From Massilia pinisoli (GTDB lineage: Bacteria > Pseudomonadota > Gammaproteobacteria > Burkholderiales > Burkholderiaceae_D), in NCBI RefSeq assembly GCF_024753285.1, contig NZ_JANUGW010000010.1, positions 124,001-188,000 of the forward strand: a stretch of DNA of 64,000 bases. Direction: 5' to 3'. Position numbers and translations under genes: made by a program. Numbering within the stretch: the first letter of the stretch is position 1; each line of letters begins with the position of its first letter. A model generated the notes under the pieces. That model searched no databases, was not told the DNA's origin, and saw nothing but the letters and a program-made list of their open reading frames with translations. Below, piece by piece: positions 54,036 to 60,255 of this stretch.

Positions 54036-54287
54036 ATGTCATCCATCGCAATCCACGACCTGTCGCATCGCAACGAACTGGACTCTCAGGCGATGTCGGC
54101 AGTGCAAGGCGGCAGCGCCTTCGGCAAGGACGTCAACGTCACGCTGAACGTCAATCAGCAACTGGCGCAGTTCCAGCAGATCGACGTGAACGTCCTGAAC
54201 AACAACGGCGTGATCGGCGCCGGGTTCGTCGGCCCCGATATCGATGTGGCCGCCGCACTGAAGGGCATGAACAAGGTCGTGATCTGA
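54036..54287 (+). CDS. Double-glycine leader peptide 4 (class B)
   Basis: An 83-residue precursor with a 26-residue leader ending VQGG and a 57-residue mature part of another type: alternating Val/Asn/Asp ('GKDVNVTLNVNQQLAQF', 'DVNVLNNNGVIGAGFVGPD'). The alternation suggests beta structure. It begins 14 bases after peptide 3. Its paralogue is peptide 8 in the second half. Confidence 0.87.
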   Translation: MSSIAIHDLSHRNELDSQAMSAVQGGSAFGKDVNVTLNVNQQLAQFQQIDVNVLNNNGVIGAGFVGPDIDVAAALKGMNKVVI

Positions 54288-54307
54288 GACCGCCGCCCTT
54301 TGCACCA

Positions 54308-54337
54308 TCCCCTTGCCGGCCTGTCCCGGCAGGGGGA
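54308..54337 (+). other. Intercistronic hairpin after peptide 4
   Basis: TCCCCTTGCCGG pairs with CCGGCAGGGGGA (one G-T wobble) around a 6-base loop. No T tract follows, so it is more likely an mRNA processing or stability element than a terminator. Confidence 0.55.
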
Positions 54338-54372
54338 CTCAGCCCGTTAACCTGCCATTCCAAGGAGGCATC

Positions 54373-54567
54373 ATGGCTACCATCGTCATCAAGGATTTAT
54401 CGGACAACACCGAACTGGACCGCCAGGCGATGCTCGCGATCGCGGGCGGGTCGCGCCTGCGCGCGGGCGGACGCTTCGTACGGCCCGTCTCGCCCAGGAT
54501 CCGGCTGTTCGATCCGGTGCGGATCGCGGCCGCAAGGCCGGGCAGCGACAAGCCGTCGTCGCGCTGA
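54373..54567 (+). CDS. Double-glycine leader peptide 5 (cationic, short)
   Basis: A 64-residue precursor whose leader ends IAGG. The 38-residue mature part is unlike the rest: rich in Arg, Pro and Gly with few acids ('SRLRAGGRFVRPVSPRIRLF'), strongly basic. Such a composition is common in antimicrobial peptides, but that is inference. AAGGAGG precedes the ATG. It is the last gene before the opposing endoglucanase gene. Confidence 0.82.
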   Translation: MATIVIKDLSDNTELDRQAMLAIAGGSRLRAGGRFVRPVSPRIRLFDPVRIAAARPGSDKPSSR

Positions 54568-54588
54568 ACCGTTCCGTTTCATGCAATA

Positions 54589-54607
54589 GGGCGGCCCAGG
54601 GCCGCCC
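54589..54607. terminator. Hairpin between convergent peptide 5 and endoglucanase genes
   Basis: GGGCGGCC and GGCCGCCC form an 8-bp stem with a 3-base loop. It lacks T tracts on either side; its place between convergent genes suggests a weak bidirectional terminator. Confidence 0.45.
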
Positions 54608-54640
54608 GAATACCTGCCGGGAAGCAGGACACACTGACCG

Positions 54641-56050
54641 TTACTTGGCTGCGTTCACGATGGTGCTGATCACGTCCGGGTAGACCTGCGCAGCGGTCGA
54701 GCGGTTGAAGAGGCCGGACTGCTGGTCGTTCGTGCCGGCGTTATCCCAGTACATCGGCACCATGCCATGCGTGAACGCGGAATGCGTGATGTACTGGTCC
54801 CAGTACTTGCGATACGTGCCGGCCGGGTCGTATTGCGCACGCGACACCGCCGCATATTCGCCCAGGATCACGGGCACGCCCTTGTCGACGAAATTCGTTT
54901 TCATCTTCTGGAACTCGGCGTCGACATAGGGCTCGTTGGCCCAGCCGCCCGGATTGGCGGCCTGCCCCCATTTCCACGACGTCGAGTTGTACGTCTGCGT
55001 GAAGTCGAACGGATCGTAGAAGTGCACTTCCATCGACAGGCGGTTCGCGACCCAGTCGCCCGGCATCGTCACGTTGCACGACGTCGAAAAGTCGATGTTC
55101 GTGTTGTACGCCTGGACGACGAGGTGGCGCGTCGCATTGTTGCCGCCCGTGGCACGCACGGCATTGATGAAGGCCTGGTTGAAGCCCTTCTGCACGTCGC
55201 AGTTTTCCGCGGTCGGCGCATTGTAGTTGCCCTCGACGTGCACTTCGTTCGTGCCCGCGAACAGCAGCGTGTCGTCGTGGTTCTTGAAGTTGTTGGCGAT
55301 CTGCGTCCAGAACTTCGTCAGGCGCGCATTGGCCGTGCTCTGCTGGGCATAGGTCGGCTGCATCCAGCCGCCGTCGTAGTGGATGTTGATCATCGCCACC
55401 AGGCCCGCGTTGTGGGCATAGTTCACGACCGTCGTCACACGGTCCATCCACTGCGGACTGATGTTGTCGCTGGCGTCCGCGTATTGCTTCCACGAGACCG
55501 GAATGCGCACGCTCTTGAAACCGGCCGCCTTGATGCTGTTGAACATCGCCTGCGTGGCTGCAGGGGCCCAATTGCCTTCCGCGAACGTGCTGCTGCCCCA
55601 TACGTACGTGCCGGACGCTTCCAGCGTGTTGCCGAGGTTCCAGCCGGGCATCATCGTCGTCGACATCTGCATGCTCGTCATGTTGCGCATGACGCCCACG
55701 CGCACGCCACGGGCGACGCCGGAGTTATAGCTGTTACCGCCGGCCGTGAACTTGACCCAGTACCAGTAGGCGACGCCGGGCGTGGCCGTGCTGTCCGTGT
55801 AGCTGGTGGCCGAGTTGGCCAGTTGGGCAATGCGAGCGCGTCCGGTGGGATCTGGATCCATGTCGCGATAGACCTGGATACCGCTGACGGCGCTGCCGCT
55901 GACGGTCCAGTTCAACTGGACGTTGCCGCCGTTGCCGGTCGCGGTGAGGCAGACGGTTGCGCCGCCACCGCTGCCGCAGCTTTGCGCGTGTACAAACGGC
56001 GCGGCGCATACCGCCACGCCGAACATTGCCTTCGATAACAGTGATTTCAT
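54641..56050 (-). CDS. Secreted GH5-family endoglucanase
   Basis: A 469-residue exported glycosidase. Signal peptide to about 22 (VHA), a fibronectin-III-like domain (about 30-118), then a GH5 catalytic barrel starting 'MMPGWNLGNTLEA'. The acid/base is Glu269 in 'FAGTNEVHVEG', the nucleophile Glu398 in 'VILGEYAA'; 'HYDGGW' and 'EVHFYDPFDF' line the cleft. It should cut beta-1,4-glucans such as cellulose. It stands on the minus strand between the two halves of the peptide array and has no clear functional tie to them, unless the peptides act on a glucan-containing matrix. Confidence 0.93.
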   Translation of the reverse strand: MKSLLSKAMFGVAVCAAPFVHAQSCGSGGGATVCLTATGNGGNVQLNWTVSGSAVSGIQVYRDMDPDPTGRARIAQLANSATSYTDSTATPGVAYWYWVKFTAGGNSYNSGVARGVRVGVMRNMTSMQMSTTMMPGWNLGNTLEASGTYVWGSSTFAEGNWAPAATQAMFNSIKAAGFKSVRIPVSWKQYADASDNISPQWMDRVTTVVNYAHNAGLVAMINIHYDGGWMQPTYAQQSTANARLTKFWTQIANNFKNHDDTLLFAGTNEVHVEGNYNAPTAENCDVQKGFNQAFINAVRATGGNNATRHLVVQAYNTNIDFSTSCNVTMPGDWVANRLSMEVHFYDPFDFTQTYNSTSWKWGQAANPGGWANEPYVDAEFQKMKTNFVDKGVPVILGEYAAVSRAQYDPAGTYRKYWDQYITHSAFTHGMVPMYWDNAGTNDQQSGLFNRSTAAQVYPDVISTIVNAAK

Positions 56051-56111
56051 TGCTTGTTATACCTTTCGTGAAGGTGCCCGGCCTGGTATCTCCTCCTGTC
56101 CGGGCTGTTGA

Positions 56112-56123
56112 GAAATCGATTTC
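56112..56123. promoter_or_regulatory. Palindrome upstream of the endoglucanase gene
   Basis: GAAATCGATTTC is a perfect 12-base palindrome, 62 bases before the endoglucanase ATG, flanked by TGTTGA and AACA that extend the symmetry imperfectly. A candidate operator; the regulator is unknown. Confidence 0.4.
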
Positions 56124-56300
56124 AACAATCGCCGGTCATTGCCTGCGCACGGTCGTTGTTGATATGTATGTCGTGCATTTGATGCGCTGAAAGGCAAGAT
56201 TGCAATGACAAAAACTGCCAACCCTGGACATGAAATTTCGCAGTGCTGCGCCGTGCCGCGGCCTGCGGCAACGTGCCGGGCTCACGGCCAGTTCATGTTG

Positions 56301-56341
56301 GATCGCACCGAACAGCCTCTTGAATGTGTTGGATTCGACCC
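56301..56341 (+). promoter_or_regulatory. Candidate upstream activator site 2
   Basis: GATCGCACCGAACAG, then TGTTGGATTCGACCC, matching the block at 52870-52911 with one indel. The distance to its sigma-54 promoter is preserved to within one base although the DNA between has diverged. Confidence 0.5.
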
Positions 56342-56455
56342 GTCAGGTCCCATGCGCCAGACTGTGTGACGCAGGCTTCCTCAATGCTGAGTTTTCGGCG
56401 ATTTCTCGTTGTTTTTCAATGACTTACCGTGCGACGCCAAGCTGGCGCGAAGACC

Positions 56456-56471
56456 TGGCACGCATTTCGCA
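56456..56471 (+). promoter_or_regulatory. Sigma-54 promoter 2 of the peptide array
   Basis: TGGCACGCATTTCGCA, with the same single departure from consensus as promoter 1. Transcription would start near 56483, about 53 bases before peptide 6. It makes the second half of the array independent of the first. Confidence 0.75.
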
Positions 56472-56535
56472 AATAGTCCATCGAGCGCAGATAAATGCCT
56501 CGACCAACCAACCGAAATCTTAAGGAGCTTTGACC

Positions 56536-56817
56536 ATGAAAACCCTGATCATCACCGACCTGGCCCGCACCGAGACCCTGGACAGCGCCACCATGACCAC
56601 CGTGCGCGGCGGCCATAACCAATACATCGCACCGTCGTACACGTTCGGCGATTACACCTACGCCCCGACGTCCGACTCGTCGATCAATGCCAGCCAGAGC
56701 CTGAACCAGATCCAGAACGTGATGACGGCCACGGCCAACGGTTCGGCTTTCGTCGACGGCGTGAGCGTCCACAACAACGTGTCGCAAGACGGCAAGAACG
56801 TGATCGTGCGTCATTGA
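56536..56817 (+). CDS. Double-glycine leader peptide 6 (class A, identical to peptide 1)
   Basis: A 93-residue precursor with exactly the same protein sequence as peptide 1; the genes differ only at a few synonymous third positions. Silent changes without any amino-acid change show selection on the protein since duplication, or a partial gene-conversion history. AAGGAG precedes the ATG. Confidence 0.88.
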   Translation: MKTLIITDLARTETLDSATMTTVRGGHNQYIAPSYTFGDYTYAPTSDSSINASQSLNQIQNVMTATANGSAFVDGVSVHNNVSQDGKNVIVRH

Positions 56818-56867
56818 TCGACGCAACTTATCCAAACCATTTTCGCACCCAATCTGAGGAGAACACC

Positions 56868-57146
56868 ATGAAAACCCTGACCATCAAAGACCTGGACCGC
56901 GCCGAACAACTGGACCGCACCGCCATGGCGGCTGTGCGCGGCGGCCACAACGAATACTACGCACCGTCGTTCAAGATGGGCGATTTCACCTACGCCCCGT
57001 CTTCGGACTCGTCGATCAACGCGATGCAGAGCCTGGGCCAGGAGCAGAACGTGCTGACGGCGACGGCCAACGACTCGGCCTTCCTGGCCGGCGTGACCGT
57101 GAACAACACGACGCACCAGAACGGCAAGAACAAGATCATCGGCTGA
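56868..57146 (+). CDS. Double-glycine leader peptide 7 (class A)
   Basis: A 92-residue precursor, leader identical to that of peptide 2, mature part differing from it at a handful of positions and ending NKIIG instead of NVIVR. GAGGAG precedes the ATG. It follows peptide 6 by 50 bases. Confidence 0.88.
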   Translation: MKTLTIKDLDRAEQLDRTAMAAVRGGHNEYYAPSFKMGDFTYAPSSDSSINAMQSLGQEQNVLTATANDSAFLAGVTVNNTTHQNGKNKIIG

Positions 57147-57151
57147 GTTGC

Positions 57152-57185
57152 TGCCGCGCGGGACCGATCCCGCTCCCGCGCGGCA
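57152..57185 (+). other. Perfect 12-bp hairpin between peptides 7 and 8
   Basis: TGCCGCGCGGGA and TCCCGCGCGGCA pair without mismatch around a 10-base loop. No T tract. Likely a transcript-processing, stabilising or attenuating element separating the class A and class B genes. Confidence 0.6.
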
Positions 57186-57223
57186 CTCCCACCATACAAA
57201 CACTACGCATACAGGAGAACATC

Positions 57224-57484
57224 ATGTCATCCATTCAAATCCGCGACCTGGCGCACAGCGCCGCACTCGACAACCAAGCCATGGCAACCGTCCGCGGCGG
57301 CTTCGCCGGCGTGGGCGTGGGCAAGGACGTCAACGTCAACGTGAACGTCAACCAGCAACTCGGCCAGTTCCAGCAAATCAGCGTCAATGTCCTCAACAAC
57401 AATGGCGTCGTCGGTGCGGGCTTCGTCGGCCCCGATGTGCGCCTGGCCGCCTCGCTGTGGGGCGAGAACCGCGCCGTGTTCTGA
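57224..57484 (+). CDS. Double-glycine leader peptide 8 (class B)
   Basis: An 86-residue precursor, leader ending VRGG, 60-residue mature part with 'GKDVNVNVNVNQQLGQF' and 'SVNVLNNNGVVGAGFVGPD', the paralogue of peptide 4. The strict Val-Asn alternation is more extreme here. CAGGAG precedes the ATG. Confidence 0.87.
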   Translation: MSSIQIRDLAHSAALDNQAMATVRGGFAGVGVGKDVNVNVNVNQQLGQFQQISVNVLNNNGVVGAGFVGPDVRLAASLWGENRAVF

Positions 57485-57496
57485 CCGGAGACCGCC

Positions 57497-57775
57497 ATGA
57501 AAACCGTGATCATCACCGACCTCGCCCGCAGCGAACGCCTCGACCGCCCGACCATGTCTGCCGTGCGCGGCGGGTGGAAGGTCAACGCCGCGTCCTACAT
57601 GTTCGGCGACATCAAATATGCCGGCAGCGACGACTCGTCGATCCATGCGATGCAGAACCTCGGCCAGGCGCAGAGCTCGCTCACCGCCACCGCCAACGGT
57701 TCGGCATTCGTGGAGGGCGTCCACGTCGACAACGACGTCGCGCAGAACGGCAAGAACACGATCGTGCGCCGTTGA
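57497..57775 (+). CDS. Double-glycine leader peptide 9 (class A, divergent)
   Basis: A 92-residue precursor, leader ending VRGG, 66-residue mature part with a diverged class A core ('DDSSIHAMQNLGQAQSSLT', 'TANGSAFVEGV', 'QNGKNTIV'). CCGGAG precedes the ATG; it starts 12 bases after peptide 8. It keeps the spacing of the core motifs, which marks them as structurally important. Confidence 0.87.
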   Translation: MKTVIITDLARSERLDRPTMSAVRGGWKVNAASYMFGDIKYAGSDDSSIHAMQNLGQAQSSLTATANGSAFVEGVHVDNDVAQNGKNTIVRR

Positions 57776-57822
57776 AAGAACACACGACGGACCGCGACAA
57801 GCAGAAAATTTGGACTACACTG

Positions 57823-57845
57823 GGGAGACCGGCCTCCGGTCTCCC
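57823..57845 (+). terminator. Hairpin between peptides 9 and 10, possible attenuator
   Basis: GGGAGACCGG and CCGGTCTCCC form a perfect 10-bp stem with a 3-base loop, followed by TTCTTCCC. A weak terminator that would lower expression of peptide 10 and the phosphatase relative to the peptides before it. Confidence 0.6.
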
Positions 57846-57867
57846 TTCTTCCCGTCTGGAGAGGCAT

Positions 57868-58161
57868 ATGGCTACCATTACCGTCAACGATCTTCCTGCC
57901 AGCATGGCACTGGACCGCAAGGCCATGTCGGTCATCAACGGCGGTGGCGGGGCGCCGTGGGTGTTCGGCTGGATCCTGCCGTACGTCGACGCGGCGCCGC
58001 GCCAGACGCCCGTGATCAATTTTTACCAGATCAATAATTACGCCGACCAGATGATCAACCAGTATCAGATGGTGTCGGTCAACAATACCGGCGCGAACGC
58101 CTCGCTGAACGTGGGCGTGGATGAAAGCAGTCTCAACAAAGCCGTACGCCCGACGACCTGA
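57868..58161 (+). CDS. Double-glycine leader peptide 10 (singleton type)
   Basis: A 97-residue precursor whose 26-residue leader ends INGG, so it belongs to the same export family. The 71-residue mature part is unlike classes A and B: a Gly/Pro/Trp start, then 'NFYQINNYADQMINQYQMV' and 'NTGANASLNVGVDESS', again rich in Asn and Gln and without Cys. TGGAGAGG precedes the ATG. It lies 14 bases before the phosphatase gene and is probably co-transcribed with it. Confidence 0.83.
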   Translation: MATITVNDLPASMALDRKAMSVINGGGGAPWVFGWILPYVDAAPRQTPVINFYQINNYADQMINQYQMVSVNNTGANASLNVGVDESSLNKAVRPTT

Positions 58162-58175
58162 AGCCCGAGCCGGCC

Positions 58176-58934
58176 ATGAGCTGCGATCCCGCCCTCCACT
58201 GGACGTCCGCCGCGCAGTCGGACGTGGGGCGGGTGCGTAGCCGCAACGAAGACGCCTGCCTCGCGCAGCCGCAGCGCGGCCTGTGGGCCGTGGCGGACGG
58301 CATGGGCGGTCATGCATTCGGCGACCTGGCGAGCCGCACCGTCGTCGAAGCGCTCGACCGCTTGCCGGCGGCGAGCAGCCTTTCCCGCTTCGTCGATGCC
58401 GTGCGCGTCGCGCTCGAGCAGGTCAACGACGCGCTGCGCGCGGAGGCGCGCGCGCGCCACGTGCCCGTGATGGGCAGCACGGTCGTCGTGCTGCTGGCCT
58501 GCGGGACGGACGTGGCGTGCGTGTGGGCCGGCGACAGCCGCATCTACCTGTACCGCCAGGGCCGCCTGCAGCAGCTCACGCGCGACCACAGCCAGGCCGC
58601 GGCACTGCAGGCGCGCGGCATCGATGCGGCGGCGGCCTCTGTCGGCGCCAACATGATCACGCGCGCGGTGGGCGCGAGCGACATCCTGGAGGTCGAGATG
58701 GCGACCCTGGATGCGCGCGATGGCGACATCTTCCTGCTGTGCAGCGATGGTCTCAGCAATCCGGTGTCGGAGCAGGAAATCCGCGAGACGCTGGCCGATG
58801 GCGATTGCGCGCAGGCGGCGCAGACCCTCATCGGGCTGGCGCTGGCCAATGGCGGGCGCGACAATGTCACGGTGGTTGTTGCGCGGGCGGTCGATATGTC
58901 GGTCGACAAGACCCTGCTGAACCCCGCACTGTAG
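58176..58934 (+). CDS. PP2C-type Ser/Thr protein phosphatase
   Basis: A 252-residue soluble phosphatase of the bacterial PP2C (PppA/Stp) group. Metal-binding motifs are intact: 'RSRNEDA', 'VADGMGGHAFGD', 'VWAGDSRIYLYR', 'LCSDGLSNPV' and 'GGRDNVTVVV'. It should remove phosphate from Ser/Thr, opposing the kinase at 50703 and so controlling the FHA proteins. It is placed directly after peptide 10 in the peptide operon, an unusual position that ties peptide expression to signalling. Confidence 0.94.
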   Translation: MSCDPALHWTSAAQSDVGRVRSRNEDACLAQPQRGLWAVADGMGGHAFGDLASRTVVEALDRLPAASSLSRFVDAVRVALEQVNDALRAEARARHVPVMGSTVVVLLACGTDVACVWAGDSRIYLYRQGRLQQLTRDHSQAAALQARGIDAAAASVGANMITRAVGASDILEVEMATLDARDGDIFLLCSDGLSNPVSEQEIRETLADGDCAQAAQTLIGLALANGGRDNVTVVVARAVDMSVDKTLLNPAL

Positions 58935-58961
58935 GGTGGACGGCTCTGCCGTCCACCCTAC
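58931..58961. repeat. Perfect 14-bp inverted repeat over the phosphatase stop codon
   Basis: GTAGGGTGGACGGC-TCT-GCCGTCCACCCTAC. The left arm contains the TAG stop. It stands between convergent genes without T tracts. Its form resembles REP-type palindromes dispersed in betaproteobacterial genomes; only one copy occurs in this window. Confidence 0.65.
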
Positions 58962-58980
58962 GGAACTGCGAACGTAGATC

Positions 58981-60255
58981 TCAATGGGTCTTGCGAAAAT
59001 CCTTCGAATGCAAGCCATGCTTGCGCAACAGGATCTGCAGATGCGAACGGTTCATGTCCCAGCGCCGCGCCAGTTCCGCCACCGTGCCGCCCACTTCCTG
59101 CAAGCCCCGCTCCAGGCACAGCCGCTCCGCCTCGTCGCTGGCCACGCGCTTGGCCTCGGCCAGCGACACGTTCGCGCCATCTGCCGGGGCGGGCGCGATG
59201 GCCGTGGCCGGCCGGATGTCTTCCGGCAAATGCACCAGGTCCGCCGTCTCGCCGGCCAGGCAGCTGATGCGATACAGGATGTTGCGCAGCTCGCGGATAT
59301 TGCCGGGATACGCATAGCGCAGCAAGAAGTCGCGCAAGCGCGCCGTCAGCGCGACGGGCCGGCGTTTTAGCGCTTCCGCCGCCTCGTCGCCGTAATAGGC
59401 CAGCAGCAGCGGGATCTCGTCCTTGCGCTCGCGCAGCGGCGGCAACGTGACGTGGATGACGCTGAGTCGATAAAACAAGTCTTCGCGAAACGTGCCCTGC
59501 TCGATCAGCTTGCGCAGGTTTTTATTGGTCGCCGCGACGATGCGCGCATCGACGACGATGATCTCGTCCGACCCGACGCGCTGGATCTCGTGCGACTGCA
59601 GCACACGCAACAGTTTGACCTGGCCGGGCAGCGGGAGTTCCCCGATCTCGTCGAGGAAGATCGTGCCCTTGTGCGCGCTTTCGAACTTGCCCTTGCGGTC
59701 GTTCGCGGCCCCCGTGAACGCGCCCTTCTTGTGGCCGAACAGTTCCGATTCGAGCAGGCTGTCGGGAATCGCGCCGCAGTTGACGGACACATACGGCTTG
59801 TCCGCGCGCGCGCCGTTCGCGTGGATCACTTTCGCCATGAGTTCCTTGCCCGTGCCGCTCTCGCCGTCGACGAGTACGGGCAGGTCGGTGGGCGCCGCCT
59901 TTTCCGCGATCTCCAGCGCGTCGAGCAGCTTCGGGTTGTCGCCGAACGTGCCTTCGAACACGAAGCTGCGTGCGAGCAGCGCGCGCCGGCGCTCGCCCGT
60001 CGGCGGTTCGGCGACGGGTTCTTCTCCCGTGCGGCGCTCGACGTCGCCGCTGACGGCCTGCACGAAGCGCTCCTTGTGCGACAACTGCATCACCTCGTCG
60101 CGCAACGTGTTTGCCTGGCGCAGCAGTTTATCCACGTCCGGCCGCTCGAGCCGTGTCGCCCAGCGCAACGTGGAGCGCATGATCTCGATCTTTTCCAGCA
60201 GGGCCGCATACGACATCGCCGACCCGCGCTCGCCGCCCGGATTGAACAGTTTCAT
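58981..60255 (-). CDS. Sigma-54 enhancer-binding activator (AAA+/Fis type)
   Basis: A 424-residue activator of RNA polymerase-sigma-54. Residues 1-100 are an unrecognised helical N-terminal region, not a response-regulator receiver, PAS or GAF domain. The AAA+ domain has Walker A GESGTGKE (131-138), the sigma-54-contacting GAFTGA (178-183) and Walker B 'IFLDE' (199-203). A Fis-type helix-turn-helix ends the protein ('GTVAELARRWDMNRSHLQILLRKHGL'). It overlaps the exporter stop by 4 bases (ATGA), so it is made with the exporter, and is the natural activator for the two sigma-54 promoters of the peptide array. Confidence 0.95.
   Translation of the reverse strand: MKLFNPGGERGSAMSYAALLEKIEIMRSTLRWATRLERPDVDKLLRQANTLRDEVMQLSHKERFVQAVSGDVERRTGEEPVAEPPTGERRRALLARSFVFEGTFGDNPKLLDALEIAEKAAPTDLPVLVDGESGTGKELMAKVIHANGARADKPYVSVNCGAIPDSLLESELFGHKKGAFTGAANDRKGKFESAHKGTIFLDEIGELPLPGQVKLLRVLQSHEIQRVGSDEIIVVDARIVAATNKNLRKLIEQGTFREDLFYRLSVIHVTLPPLRERKDEIPLLLAYYGDEAAEALKRRPVALTARLRDFLLRYAYPGNIRELRNILYRISCLAGETADLVHLPEDIRPATAIAPAPADGANVSLAEAKRVASDEAERLCLERGLQEVGGTVAELARRWDMNRSHLQILLRKHGLHSKDFRKTH

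Larger units (their letters stand above)
56301..57146 (+). repeat. Segmental duplication, copy 2
   Basis: Second copy of the block at 52870-53702. Similarity is highest from the sigma-54 promoter to the end of the first peptide gene and falls in the non-coding DNA between the promoter and the upstream block. Confidence 0.85.

Noticed and set aside
57148..57867. Upstream extension of peptide 10 in a 337-codon frame
   Set aside because: It runs out of phase through peptides 8 and 9; the ATG at 57868 with TGGAGAGG and the conserved 26-residue leader define the gene.
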